This document shows, piece after piece, positions 7,944 to 16,988 of a stretch of 64,000 nucleotides of DNA. Origin of the DNA: Pseudodesulfovibrio indicus (GTDB taxonomy: Bacteria > Desulfobacterota > Desulfovibrionia > Desulfovibrionales > Desulfovibrionaceae); assembly GCF_001563225.1 (NCBI RefSeq), contig NZ_CP014206.1, forward strand, positions 1,240,001 through 1,304,000, read 5' to 3'. The notes under the pieces are model-generated. The model was not told the DNA's origin, did not search any database, and saw only the letters and a program-made list of their open reading frames with translations. The translations under genes were made by a program, and so were the position numbers. The number at the start of each line of letters is the position of its first letter. Position 1 is the first letter of the stretch.

Positions 7944-8645
7944 TTATTCCACCGGGAAGTCGAAGTAGGTTTCGGGGTAGGGCTCGTTGCGCAGGGTGAA
8001 GTGCCACCATTCGGCTTCGTAGGGCTTGAAGCCGTGCAGGATCATGGTTGCGCGGAGCAGGGCGCGGTTGGCGCGGACCTGGGCCGTGAAGCCCGCGTGG
8101 TCGGGCCAGGATTCCAGGCCGAAGAAGTCGAACGGGGTGCCCATGTCCAGCTCCTCGCCCGTCTCCTTGTCGATGATGGTCAGGTCGATGGTCGAGCCGC
8201 GCGAGTGGCCGGAGCGGGCCGCGATGTACCCGTCGTTGAACAGGTTGCGCTTTTCCACGTCCGGGTAGTGGGCCGCCTTGGTGCGGGTGTCGTCGAGGTC
8301 TTCGGCCCAGCGCACGAAGTGGTCCACGGCGCGCTGGGGGCGGTAGCCGTCGAACAGCTTGAGGGACAGCCCGAACGGGGCCAGGTACGCCTGGACCGCC
8401 TTCAGGGCCGTGGCCGCCTCCACCGTGAGAATGACCTTGGGGGCGAGGTAGCCGTCCACCCGCGCGCCCACGAAGTTGTCGCCGGTGTAGTATTTGACGT
8501 CCACGGCAGCGGTGGGGAGGAAGTCGTTGACCGTGACGAACCCTTCCGGCCGGGGCTGCGCCGGGGCGGGGGCGGGCAGTAGGGCGACGAGGAGCGCGAT
8601 CAGGAGCGGAAGAATCGGGAGCAGTCGTTTCAGGCGCATGGGCAT
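7944..8645 (-). CDS. D-alanyl-D-alanine dipeptidase, VanX/DdpX-like, secreted
   Basis: This zinc dipeptidase of the M15D (VanX/DdpX) family would cleave D-Ala-D-Ala. The 233-residue protein has a signal peptide (about residues 1-29, ending APAPA). The metal and catalytic residues are visible: His147 and Asp154 in SGHSRGSTIDL, Glu212 and His215 in EWWHF, and an Arg in the DGYRP segment. Because it is exported, a role in recycling peptidoglycan-derived dipeptide is more likely than vancomycin resistance, and no vanHA genes are present. An alternative start two codons downstream is possible. The dienelactone-hydrolase-like gene upstream is co-directional. Confidence 0.88.
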   Translation of the reverse strand: MPMRLKRLLPILPLLIALLVALLPAPAPAQPRPEGFVTVNDFLPTAAVDVKYYTGDNFVGARVDGYLAPKVILTVEAATALKAVQAYLAPFGLSLKLFDGYRPQRAVDHFVRWAEDLDDTRTKAAHYPDVEKRNLFNDGYIAARSGHSRGSTIDLTIIDKETGEELDMGTPFDFFGLESWPDHAGFTAQVRANRALLRATMILHGFKPYEAEWWHFTLRNEPYPETYFDFPVE

Positions 8646-8702
8646 ATCCCGGTGGTTTTCGCGCCCCGCCGCGGGGACCGGCCCGGCGGCGGGGCTGCGG
8701 GG

Positions 8703-9443
8703 TTACTTCAGGGTGTCGTGCAGGAACGCGGTGAACCGCGCCCAGGACTTCTCGTCCGCGTCCTTGCGGTAGCGGTCCGAGCCGAACACGGTGAACGCGT
8801 GGGGCGCGCCGCCGTAGGTGATCATCTCGTGCTTCACGCCCGTACCCTCCAGCTCGGCGGCCAGGGCCGCGAACTGAGTCATGGGCACCGACGCGTCGGC
8901 CGTGCCGTGGAACACGAGGATGAATCCCTTGGTGGCCTTGTAGTCCTGCCCCTCGGGCGTGGCAAGGCCGCCGTGGAACGGCACGAACGCCTTGAGCACC
9001 GCGCCGGACCGGGCCAGCTCCAGGACCGCGGTGCCGCCGAAGCAATAGCCCATGGCCACGGCGTCGGACAGGTTCGCGCCCAGGTCGGCGGCCTGGTTCA
9101 GGCCGCCCATGAGCCGGGCGCGCATGGCGGCCCGGTCCTTGTAGAGCTCGCCGGTCAGCCGCTTGCGCTCGTCCACGGAGTCGGGGCGCACGCCCTTGCC
9201 GAACAGGTCCACGGCGAACACGGCGTAGCCCAGCTCGGCCAGCATGTCGGCCCGCTGGATCTCATAGCCGGTCAGCCCGTCCCAGTCGTGGACCAGGAAG
9301 ACGAGGGGCGCTTTCTCCGCCGGGCTGACGTAATAGCCTTCAAAGGGTTGGCCGTCCACGGCGTAGTCCACGGTCTGCCCCTGGAAGGCCAGGGCCGTCT
9401 GGGGGATGAGCAGCAACGACAATATGATGAGCAGTGACTTCAT
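8703..9443 (-). CDS. dienelactone hydrolase family protein, exported
   Basis: This alpha/beta hydrolase of the dienelactone hydrolase family has 246 residues and an N-terminal signal sequence (about 1-19, ending TALA). The Cys-Asp-His triad is visible: Cys134 in GYCFGG, Asp183 in HGTADASV and His215 in GGAPHAF. The natural substrate cannot be told from sequence; family members hydrolyse lactones and small esters. The start has a good AAGGAGAAACGCC site. It lies 57 bases upstream of the VanX-like gene and 78 bases after the solute-binding gene, all on the same strand. Confidence 0.85.
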   Translation of the reverse strand: MKSLLIILSLLLIPQTALAFQGQTVDYAVDGQPFEGYYVSPAEKAPLVFLVHDWDGLTGYEIQRADMLAELGYAVFAVDLFGKGVRPDSVDERKRLTGELYKDRAAMRARLMGGLNQAADLGANLSDAVAMGYCFGGTAVLELARSGAVLKAFVPFHGGLATPEGQDYKATKGFILVFHGTADASVPMTQFAALAAELEGTGVKHEMITYGGAPHAFTVFGSDRYRKDADEKSWARFTAFLHDTLK

Positions 9444-9521
9444 GGCGTTTCTCCTTGGTTCTTTGGGGAACTTTGGAAGCAGGATAGCACGGCGGGCCGG
9501 GTGCGCGCGAGGAAAATCGGC

Positions 9522-10280
9522 TCAGTAGCGGGCCTCGATGGCCTGTATGGTGCCATCCTTCCACATGTCGGCCAGGGCCTTGTCGATCTCCCGCAGGGTA
9601 TCGCCCATGCGCATGCCCTTTTCGAAACCGATGTAGTTGGGGTCGTGGTTGAAGGGGGCGGGCAGGATCGAGAACTCGTCGCGGTGCTTGCGCAGGTCGG
9701 TGTCGTTCTCGATGGTGTGTCGCACCGAGGCCTCGCCGGGCCCGATCAGCGCGACCTGGATGCGCTTGACCAGCAGCATGCGCAGCCTGCACAGCGGGCC
9801 GGTGTCCTCGCTGGGGGTGAACACCCGTCCCTTGGCCGAGTCGAAATCGTCGCCGTAGGAAGCGCCTCGGGTCACGCCCACCACCTTGCCCTTGAGGTCG
9901 CTGACGGTTTTGTAGGGGAACTCGTTCCCCTTGAGGACCACCAGCCGGATCTCGTCGTAATACATGGCCCCCGAATAATCGAAGATGGTCAGCCGCTCCT
10001 TGGTCTTGGACAGGCCGATGAGGCCGCCGTTCCCTGCCTGGGCGAGCATGTAGGCCCGTTTCCAGGGCATCAGCCGGATGTCGAAGGATATCCCGGTGCG
10101 GGCCTCGATTTCATGCAGGATGTCCACCAGGATGCCCCTTGGCGTTCCGTTTTCCATCCAGGATTTGGGCGGTGTGGCGTGGTTGCCGAAGATGACCACG
10201 GGCTCGGCGGCCCAGGCGGGAGCGACCGCCAGGAGCAGTATCAGGGCGAAGAACCCGGCACGGAAGCTGCGCATGTGCAT
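9522..10280 (-). CDS. solitary periplasmic solute-binding protein (SBP_bac_3 type)
   Basis: This 252-residue protein has a signal peptide (about residues 1-25, ending AWAAEP). Its bilobal layout resembles family-3 extracellular solute-binding proteins, which bind polar amino acids. The segment GVTRGASYGDDFD matches the second-lobe strand that normally follows DLKGKVVGV. No permease or ATPase gene adjoins it, so it may serve a distant transporter, a sensor or chemotaxis. An AT-rich block at about 10345-10390 upstream is a plausible promoter region for it. A second ATG two codons in could be the true start. Confidence 0.8.
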   Translation of the reverse strand: MHMRSFRAGFFALILLLAVAPAWAAEPVVIFGNHATPPKSWMENGTPRGILVDILHEIEARTGISFDIRLMPWKRAYMLAQAGNGGLIGLSKTKERLTIFDYSGAMYYDEIRLVVLKGNEFPYKTVSDLKGKVVGVTRGASYGDDFDSAKGRVFTPSEDTGPLCRLRMLLVKRIQVALIGPGEASVRHTIENDTDLRKHRDEFSILPAPFNHDPNYIGFEKGMRMGDTLREIDKALADMWKDGTIQAIEARY

Positions 10281-10556
10281 GACTCCTGTCGGGCCGTGGG
10301 GCTGAGAGAGCGCTGTTTCCGGTCGGCCCGTGTTGCAGGAGAATGTATTATGAAATGTGATAGGTTACAATGAAAATATCTATTAATTATAGAGTCGGCG
10401 AATCGGGGCGGAGGGAGGCCTGGGAGCCCGACCGCGCGGGCCTGCGAGAAGAAGCTGCCGATCAGGCGGGGGAAGGTTCAGGAGGCCCCAGCTTCCCTCC
10501 CCATCCGCTTCGCGAACTGGAGAGTCCCTTCCGCTTCCGGCGGTCCGCGCCGTTCC

Positions 10557-10790
10557 CTATTTGCGGGAGAAGAGGCACTTCAAAAGGCGGTAGAGACCGA
10601 AAGCCATGAAGATGACGCCTGCCGCGACGAATGCCCAGCCGGAGAACTCGAAAGCGGGAAAATCGTCATATTTGCGGACAACGCCCGTCTCCACGATGTC
10701 GAACCCCCAGGGAACGAGGAGCAGGCCGAGAAGGAAATTCCCGATTGCGGACCAGATGGCGGTCTTTTCCCGGTCCGTCAGGCGATTCAC
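10557..10790 (-). CDS. small two-helix membrane protein coupled to radical SAM gene
   Basis: This 77-residue hypothetical protein starts at a GTG whose first four bases (GTGA) contain the stop of the upstream radical SAM gene, so its translation is almost certainly coupled. Two hydrophobic helices are predicted at about residues 12-32 and 50-70, with a short charged loop (VRKYDD) and a basic tail ending KCLFSRK. I do not recognise the family. The stronger argument for it being real is the precise 4-base overlap and the clean helix-loop-helix pattern. About 276 bases without a gene separate its end from the binding-protein gene downstream. Confidence 0.7.
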   Translation of the reverse strand: MNRLTDREKTAIWSAIGNFLLGLLLVPWGFDIVETGVVRKYDDFPAFEFSGWAFVAAGVIFMAFGLYRLLKCLFSRK

Positions 10791-12418
10791 GCCTCTTCCA
10801 CCCCGCATCCGGCGCAGTGGGCGCAGCCCCTGGGGGAGCAGCCGGGGGAGACCTTGGACTCCTTGGCGCGCTGCCATTCCTTCCACAGGTGTTCGCGGCG
10901 CACGCCGATGTCCACCACTTCCCAGGGGAAGGGCTCGTCCTCGCCGCGCTCGCGGTCCAGGATGTCGGACGGGTCGCCCTTCCAGAGCTTGAGCGCCTTT
11001 TTCCAGCCGCCCTGTTCGGCGGCCAGGAGGATGAACTCGGCCAGCTCTTCGCCGCCGCGGGCCAGCAGCCCCTGGAGCCGGGCCTGGAACGGGTCGTCGT
11101 GCTGCAGGGTCACGCCCTTGTACGGCTTGGCCATCTTGACCAGGCGCTTCATGCGCTCGTTCAGGGCCGCCTCATCCATCATGGGTGACCACTGGAACGG
11201 GGTGAACGGCTTGGGCACCAGGGAGCTGACCCCGATGGTGATGCGCATGAACTGCTTCTTGCGCCCGCCCGGCTCCTCGGATCGGATGCGCACGATCTCG
11301 GCCAGGAATTCGGCCAGCTCGTCGTAGTCCGCCTCGGTCTCGCCGGGCCAGCCCGCGATCATGTAGATCTTGAGGTGGTTCACGCCGTACCGGGCGCAGA
11401 GCCGGACCGCGTTCAGGAAATCCGCCGGGTCGAGCTTCTTGCTCATCATTTTCCGCAGCCGCTCGCTCGCGCCCTCCAGGGCCAGGGTCACGGTGCGGAT
11501 GCCGCGCTCGCGAAGGTACACGAGCAGCTCCTCGGTGATGCCGTCGGCGCGCATGGAGGACAGGGAGAACTTCTTCTTGCGTCCGTGCAGCCACTTGAGG
11601 AACGGGAGCAGGTCCGGCCAGTCGGTCAGGGCCGTGCCGATGAGCCCCACCTTGGGCGGGTCGGCCAGGTCCACGATGCGCTTGAGCTCGTCCAGGTCGG
11701 CGTGGCGGGGCGGGCGGTAGATGAACCCGGCGGCGCAGAACCGGCAGCCGTAGGGGCAGCCCCGGTTGACCTCCAGCAGCAGGGTGTCGCGGAAGGCGGC
11801 CTGGCCCGAGATGAAGGCCGAGAATGCGGGGTCGCAGAGCGGACCGGCACCGCCCGAGGCGATGCGCTTGACCGGGGTCTTGGACCGCCCCGGGACGTAG
11901 ACGCCGGGCAGGTCCTTGACCGCGTCGAGGATGGCGTCCTTGCCCGCGCCGTCAAAGACCAGGGTGCGCAGGGTGTCGAAAAAATCCAGAAACCGTTCCT
12001 CGGCCTCGCCCACCCAGAAGCAGTCCACGAAGGGCGCGATGGGGGCCGGGTTGAGGAAGGCGATGGGGCCTCCGGCAATGACCAGAGGGAGGGTCGGGCG
12101 TTCCGCCGCCAGCGGCGGAACGCCCGTCGCCCGGAGCGTTCGAGGGAGGCTGAGGAAGTCCTCCTCGAACGTGATGCTCCAGGCTATTACAGGGAATGAG
12201 GATAGTGGGCTCTTTGATTCGCGCGTCTTGGGGTCGGTGCCGTCGGTCAGCCCCAGCTTGTCGGGAAACACCCGCTCCACGGCCAGCCCCGGCGCCTCGG
12301 CCAGGGTCCGGTAGACGGATTGCCAGCCGATGGCGGACAGGGCGGCCTTGTCCCCTCCGGGGACGGCCAGCGCAACGGGCAGCCGTCCTCCGAGGTCGGG
12401 AGCCTTGGGCTCCGACAC
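10787..12418 (-). CDS. radical SAM protein with N-terminal B12-binding-like domain
   Basis: This 543-residue protein resembles the group of radical SAM enzymes with a Rossmann-like N-terminal domain (about 1-180) preceding the SAM domain. The cluster motif CPYGCRFC holds C221, C225 and C228. The N-terminal half carries the GGP and WVGEAEERF segments seen in B12-binding-type relatives. The C-terminus has four more cysteines, C527, C532, C535 and C538, which could hold a second iron-sulfur cluster. The only usable start is a GTG with no clear ribosome binding site, so the N-terminus is uncertain. It lies 61 bases downstream of ftsZ and may be read from the division cluster. The reaction is unknown. 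Confidence 0.8.
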   Translation of the reverse strand: MSEPKAPDLGGRLPVALAVPGGDKAALSAIGWQSVYRTLAEAPGLAVERVFPDKLGLTDGTDPKTRESKSPLSSFPVIAWSITFEEDFLSLPRTLRATGVPPLAAERPTLPLVIAGGPIAFLNPAPIAPFVDCFWVGEAEERFLDFFDTLRTLVFDGAGKDAILDAVKDLPGVYVPGRSKTPVKRIASGGAGPLCDPAFSAFISGQAAFRDTLLLEVNRGCPYGCRFCAAGFIYRPPRHADLDELKRIVDLADPPKVGLIGTALTDWPDLLPFLKWLHGRKKKFSLSSMRADGITEELLVYLRERGIRTVTLALEGASERLRKMMSKKLDPADFLNAVRLCARYGVNHLKIYMIAGWPGETEADYDELAEFLAEIVRIRSEEPGGRKKQFMRITIGVSSLVPKPFTPFQWSPMMDEAALNERMKRLVKMAKPYKGVTLQHDDPFQARLQGLLARGGEELAEFILLAAEQGGWKKALKLWKGDPSDILDRERGEDEPFPWEVVDIGVRREHLWKEWQRAKESKVSPGCSPRGCAHCAGCGVEEA

Positions 12419-12479
12419 GCCGTGATACAGGGTACGGGGATCGATGGGTCACCCCCCTAGCACGCGCTTCATGTGGGTC

Positions 12480-13733
12480 CTAGTCCACGTTCTTTCTGAT
12501 GAACGCGGGGACGTCGAGGTTGTCTTCCTCGAAGATGAATTCCTCCTCGCCGGGACCGGCCACGGCGCGCTGGGAAACCTGCTGCCGGGGCAGCTCGGTG
12601 GTGTTCAGCTCGCCGCCCGCCTTGCGCAGGTAGGCCGGGATGTTCCGGTCGGTGTTCAGCACGCGCTGGTGTCCCGAGCGGCGGGGCTGTTCGGCGGTCT
12701 TGTTCACGCCCCGGGGTCCGAGGAGCAGCAGCTTCTGCTGTTCGGCCTTGGACAGCACCGGTTCGGCCTCTTCCATGGCCGGCTCGATGCCGGTGGCGAT
12801 GACCGTGATGCGCATCTCGTCGCCCGCGTCCGGGTCGAAGACCGTGCCGAAGAAGATCTCGGCGTCGTCGTGGGCTTCCTTGTAGATGATGTCGGCGGCT
12901 TCGGAGACCTCGTCGATGAGCATGTCCGGGCCGCAGGTGATGTTGATGAGCACGCCCTTGGCGCCCTCGATGGAGACGTCCTCCAGCAGCGGGCTGGTGA
13001 TGGCCTTCATGGCCGCTTCCTTGGCCCGGGACTCGCCCGAGGCGATGCCGGTGCCCATGAGCGCCATGCCGGAGTTGGACATGGCCGCCTTGACGTCGGC
13101 GAAGTCCAGGTTGATCAGGCCGTGCACGGTGATCAGGTCCGCGATGCCCTTGACCGCGTAGTAGAGCACTTCGTCGGCCTTCTTGAGCATGTCGGAGAAG
13201 GACGCCTTCTTGGCGGCCAGCTGGAGCAGCCGGTCGTTGGGGATGGTGATGATGGAGTCCACCACCTCGGCCAGGGCGCGGGTGCCCTCATCGGCCTGGG
13301 CCAGACGGCGCTTGCCCTCGAAGTAGAAGGGCTTGGTGACCACGCCCACGGTCAGCGCGCCCAGCTCCTTGGCCACCTGGGCCACGACCGGGGCGGAGCC
13401 GGTGCCGGTGCCGCCGCCCATGCCGGCGGTGATGAAGACCATGTCCGAGCCTTCCAGGGCCTCGCGGATCTGCTCCACGGACTCCATGGCCGCGGACCGG
13501 CCGATCTCCGGGTTGGCCCCGGCGCCCAGACCCTTGGTCAGCTTCTCGCCGATCTGGATCTTGTGCTCGGCCAGGGATTTGTGGATGTCCTGGCTGTCGG
13601 TGTTGGCCACGATGAATTTCACGCCCTTGAGCGCGGACAGGATCATGTTGTTGACCGCATTGCCGCCGCCGCCTCCGCAGCCCACGACCTTTATCTTGGC
13701 GTTTGATTCATGTTCGATCTCGAAATATTCCAT
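12480..13733 (-). CDS. ftsZ: cell division protein FtsZ
   Basis: FtsZ is the tubulin-like GTPase that forms the division ring. The 417-residue protein has the tubulin signature GGGTGTGS at about residues 106-113 and a variable linker from about residue 320. Its C-terminal peptide, [12 protein letters not shown], is the docking site for FtsA and other partners. It is the last gene of the dcw cluster on the minus strand. Unusually, a 195-base gap holding an inverted-repeat element separates it from ftsA. Confidence 0.98.
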   Translation of the reverse strand: MEYFEIEHESNAKIKVVGCGGGGGNAVNNMILSALKGVKFIVANTDSQDIHKSLAEHKIQIGEKLTKGLGAGANPEIGRSAAMESVEQIREALEGSDMVFITAGMGGGTGTGSAPVVAQVAKELGALTVGVVTKPFYFEGKRRLAQADEGTRALAEVVDSIITIPNDRLLQLAAKKASFSDMLKKADEVLYYAVKGIADLITVHGLINLDFADVKAAMSNSGMALMGTGIASGESRAKEAAMKAITSPLLEDVSIEGAKGVLINITCGPDMLIDEVSEAADIIYKEAHDDAEIFFGTVFDPDAGDEMRITVIATGIEPAMEEAEPVLSKAEQQKLLLLGPRGVNKTAEQPRRSGHQRVLNTDRNIPAYLRKAGGELNTTELPRQQVSQRAVAGPGEEEFIFEEDNLDVPAFIRKNVD

Positions 13734-13789
13734 TTCCTCGTCCTCCTCAGTTTGTTCCCTGTTGTTGGTTTCCCTGTATCCTCAAAATC

Positions 13790-13911
13790 AGGCTGTTCTA
13801 AAACGGCGATCCGCTGCGGTGCTGCAAAAGGTTCAACCCCTCGCGTACGGGGAGTACGCGTCGGCCCTGAACTTTTTTTGCGTCTTGCAGCTCACCATTT
13901 TCGAACAGCCT
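13790..13911. repeat. 122-base imperfect inverted repeat between ftsA and ftsZ
   Basis: The ends AGGCTGTTC (13790-13798) and GAACAGCCT (13903-13911) are perfect inverted repeats. Internally CTGCAAAAGGTTCA pairs loosely with TGAACTTTTTTTGCGTCTTGCAG, so the whole segment can fold as one long imperfect hairpin. It is non-coding and looks like a dispersed repeat inserted within the dcw cluster. It may affect ftsZ expression or simply be tolerated there. Confidence 0.65.
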
Positions 13912-13928
13912 CGGTTTTCAAAGGTCGG

Positions 13929-15167
13929 TTATGCAATGTCCGAAAACCACTTCTTCATCCGGCCGACGATGCGGTCGAAGCCGGAGTCGTCGCGGATCTT
14001 GAAGGGCCGGACCTTCTTGTGCAGTCCTTCCTCCTCGGCCCCGTGGAGCAGCAGGCCGACGGCGGTGGCGTATTTGGGACTCCTGACTTCCTCGGCCAGG
14101 CCCCCGATGCCGTCGTGGGGGATGCCTATGCGCACGGGCAGGTCGAAAATCTGCTCGGCCAGCTCCTGCATGCCCTCGATGAGCACGGTGCCGCCGGTCA
14201 GGACCACGCCCGCCGCGATCATGTTCTTGAACCCGGACTTGATCAGCTCCTGGTCCACCAGGGCGAGGATTTCCTCGCAGCGCGGCTCGCAGATCTCGGC
14301 CAGCACGCGCTTGCTCATGCGCCGGGACTCGCGTCCGCCCACGCTGGGGACCTCGATGATCTCCTCGTTGGTCACCAGGTCGGCCATGGCGCAGCCGTAG
14401 TCCATCTTGATCTTCTCGGCGGACATCATGGGCGTGCGCAGCCCGTAGGCGATGTCGTTGGTCAGGTTGTGGCCGCCGAGCGCCAGCACGCTGGTGTGCT
14501 TGATGGAGTCCTTGGAGAAGACCGCGATGTCGGTGGTGCCGCCGCCGATGTCCACCAGGGCCACGCCGATCTCGCGCTCCTCGGCCGAGAGCACGGCCTT
14601 GCTCGATGCCAGCGACTCCAGGACGATGTTCGAGACGTCGAGCCCCGAACGGTTGCAGGAGCGGATGATGTTCTGGGCCGAGGTCACCGCGCCGGTGACG
14701 ATGTGGACCTTGACCTCCAGCCGGACGCCGGCCATGCCGAGCGGGTCGGCGATGCCGCGCTGGTCGTCGACGATGAATTCCTGGGGCAGGGTGTGGAGCA
14801 CCTCGCGGTCCATGGGGATGGCGATGGCCTTGGCGGCCTCGATGACCCGGTCCACGTCGCGCTGGGTGACTTCGCCGCCCTTGACCGCGATGACGCCGTG
14901 GGAGTTGAAGCCCTGGATGTGGCTGCCCGCGATGCCCGCGTACACGGTGCGGATGTCGCAGCCGGCCATGAGCTCGGCGTCCTCCAGGGACTTCTTGATG
15001 CACTGGACCGTTTTCTCGATGTTGACGACCACCCCGCGCCGCAGCCCGGTGGACGGGGCGGTGCCGATGCCGATGATGTCCACGCCGGTCTCCGACGCTT
15101 CGCCCACCACGGTGCATATTTTGGTGGTGCCCACGTCGAGGCCCACAATGAGATCGTTCTTTGCCAT
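13929..15167 (-). CDS. ftsA: cell division protein FtsA
   Basis: FtsA is the actin-like ATPase that tethers FtsZ to the membrane. The 412-residue product begins VGLDVGTTKICTVVGE (phosphate-1 loop, about residues 8-23) and has the second phosphate motif VDIGGGTTDIAVF at about 204-216. A C-terminal amphipathic tail, RIVGRMKKWFSDIA, would bind the membrane. It follows ftsQ after 41 bases. The length and motif order are normal. Confidence 0.97.
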   Translation of the reverse strand: MAKNDLIVGLDVGTTKICTVVGEASETGVDIIGIGTAPSTGLRRGVVVNIEKTVQCIKKSLEDAELMAGCDIRTVYAGIAGSHIQGFNSHGVIAVKGGEVTQRDVDRVIEAAKAIAIPMDREVLHTLPQEFIVDDQRGIADPLGMAGVRLEVKVHIVTGAVTSAQNIIRSCNRSGLDVSNIVLESLASSKAVLSAEEREIGVALVDIGGGTTDIAVFSKDSIKHTSVLALGGHNLTNDIAYGLRTPMMSAEKIKMDYGCAMADLVTNEEIIEVPSVGGRESRRMSKRVLAEICEPRCEEILALVDQELIKSGFKNMIAAGVVLTGGTVLIEGMQELAEQIFDLPVRIGIPHDGIGGLAEEVRSPKYATAVGLLLHGAEEEGLHKKVRPFKIRDDSGFDRIVGRMKKWFSDIA

Positions 15168-15208
15168 GGTAACTCCTTACGTTGTTCCCTGTGAAATATT
15201 GTTTTGCG

Positions 15209-16102
15209 CTAGCCCGCTGCCGGGTCCAGGCGCTTTTTGATCCAGACCTTGTCTCCGCTGGCCGCGATGATGGTGGCGTCCTTGAACTCGTTGCGCCGCA
15301 TCAGGTCGCGCCAGGCCACTTTGAGGCGCTCCAGCTGAACCTCCCAGCGGTCCGTGGAGAGCTTTACGGTCAGCCCCTTGCCGTCGGCGTGGCCGTCCAG
15401 GAAAATCTCCATCTCGTGGGCGCTGGTCAGCCTGATCCAGGCGGTCTGGGCCTGGGTGAAGGGCGTCTGCTGGGCGGCCATCTTGGCCAGGATGCCGGAC
15501 AGCACCTCCGGGCCTTCGGGCAGGTCGTCCGCCACGCTTAAGATGGGCAGCGAACCGGCCTCGCCGGGGTGCATGGGGGCGATGACCTTGCCGCGCGCGT
15601 CCGCGAAGTACAGGCCGTCGCCCTGGCGAATCCAGAAGGCCGGCACCTTCTCGCGCACGTCGATGAGCAGCCGGTCCGGCAGCTCGCGGCGCACGGTCAC
15701 GGACTCGATCCACGGGTTCCGGTCCAGCCGGTTCTTGACCTCGCCCACGTTCATCTCCAGGCTGTTGAGGCCAAGCCCCACCTGCGCGGTGTCGATGATC
15801 GTCCCGTAGCTCAGGCGGGAATTGCCGGTGACCCGGATCTCCTCGAGGTTGAAATAGGGGTGGGCGGTGATGAACCGGTAGCCGTAGAGCAGCCCCACGC
15901 CGAGCACGGCCACCAGGGACAGGGCCAGGCTGGCCATGACCAGCCGGACCATGAACTGCCCGGCTCCGGCCAGCTTGCGGTGGGAGCTTTGACGAGGCTT
16001 GAGGGTGTTGGCCGGCTTGACCCGCTTGCGGGAGTTGCCGCGCGCGGCGCGCTTGCCGCCCAGGGGCAACCGGCTCTGCTTGCCGATGGTCAGGGTGCTC
16101 AC
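15209..16102 (-). CDS. ftsQ: cell division protein FtsQ
   Basis: FtsQ is a bitopic divisome protein; the POTRA domain contacts FtsB and FtsL in the periplasm. The 297-residue protein has a basic cytoplasmic tail (1-48), one transmembrane helix at about 51-74 and a POTRA domain from about 84 (FNLEEIRVTGNSRLSYGTI). The GTG start at 16102 overlaps the murB stop as GTGA. A longer open frame upstream is just murB read in another phase. Its place between murB and ftsA is standard; no ddl gene intervenes. Confidence 0.94.
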   Translation of the reverse strand: MSTLTIGKQSRLPLGGKRAARGNSRKRVKPANTLKPRQSSHRKLAGAGQFMVRLVMASLALSLVAVLGVGLLYGYRFITAHPYFNLEEIRVTGNSRLSYGTIIDTAQVGLGLNSLEMNVGEVKNRLDRNPWIESVTVRRELPDRLLIDVREKVPAFWIRQGDGLYFADARGKVIAPMHPGEAGSLPILSVADDLPEGPEVLSGILAKMAAQQTPFTQAQTAWIRLTSAHEMEIFLDGHADGKGLTVKLSTDRWEVQLERLKVAWRDLMRRNEFKDATIIAASGDKVWIKKRLDPAAG

Positions 16103-16980
16103 AGTATGATGACCTCCGGTTCGAGGTTGACGCCGAATCGTTCCTTGACCTCTTCGCGGCCCATGTTCATCAGCTCCAGCGCGTCGGCGCAGGTGCCGCC
16201 GCCCAGGTTGACCAGGAAGTTGGCGTGCAGCTCGGAAAAGGCCATGCCCCCCCGGCGCGCGCCTTTCATGCCGACCTGGTCGAGCAGCTTGCCCGCGCTC
16301 TGGTCGGCCGGGTTCTTGAACACGCAGCCCGCGGTCCGGGCCGTGACCGGCTGGGTCTCCTTCTTCTTCCCGTAGACGTCGCGCATGGCGCTCCGCACCG
16401 CCTTGGGGTCCGACTCTCTGAGGGCCAGCTCGACCTCCCAGACGAGGCACTTGCCCGCGGGCTTGGCCAGGGAGAAGTGCCGGTAGCTGAAAATGCACTG
16501 GTTGGAGTCCAGCCAGACCAGCCCCTGGGCCGGGGACCAGATGCGCACCCGGGTCACCAAATCGCCGATCTCCACGCCGTAGGACCCCGCGTTCATGGCC
16601 ACGGCCCCGCCCACGGTGCCGGGGATGCCGGTCATGCCCTCCAGGCCGGAGAAGCCCGCCTTCTGCGCCCAGCCGAGCAGGCCGGGGAGCCTGAGCCCCG
16701 CGCCGCAGCGCACGATGAGGGTGGATCCGTCCCTTTCCACCCGCTCGGGTCCGAAGGAACCGTCCACGCGGATCAGGGCCAGGTCCAGGGGCTCGTCCGT
16801 GACGAGCAGGTTGCTGCCCGCGCCGAGGACAAAGGGCCGCACCGTCTCGCGGAGCAGGAACTCGGACAGCTCGTCCAGGTCCTTCTCCTCGCGCACCACC
16901 GCCTCCACGACGGCGGTGCCGCCGACGCGCAGGGTGGTCCGCTCCGAGAGCGAGGGGTTCGCGGTCAATTCGAGGGCCAT
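16099..16980 (-). CDS. murB: UDP-N-acetylenolpyruvoylglucosamine reductase (MurB)
   Basis: MurB is the FAD- and NADPH-dependent reductase that makes UDP-MurNAc, the second committed step of peptidoglycan precursor synthesis. At 293 residues it resembles the shorter type II MurB. FAD-binding segments GAGSNLLV and GTVGGAVAMNAGSYG are present. The segment where the proton-donating serine usually lies reads AGCVFKNP, so a cysteine may occupy that position. The gene overlaps ftsQ by four bases and follows murC after 8 bases. Confidence 0.96.
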   Translation of the reverse strand: MALELTANPSLSERTTLRVGGTAVVEAVVREEKDLDELSEFLLRETVRPFVLGAGSNLLVTDEPLDLALIRVDGSFGPERVERDGSTLIVRCGAGLRLPGLLGWAQKAGFSGLEGMTGIPGTVGGAVAMNAGSYGVEIGDLVTRVRIWSPAQGLVWLDSNQCIFSYRHFSLAKPAGKCLVWEVELALRESDPKAVRSAMRDVYGKKKETQPVTARTAGCVFKNPADQSAGKLLDQVGMKGARRGGMAFSELHANFLVNLGGGTCADALELMNMGREEVKERFGVNLEPEVIIL

Positions 16981-16988
16981 AAAATCTC

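Noticed and set aside
16330-16350. MurB Cys in place of the usual Ser as a sign of inactivation
   Set aside because: Other MurB proteins with AGCVFKNP-like segments appear to exist, and the gene is intact within an essential operon, so it is probably a natural variant.
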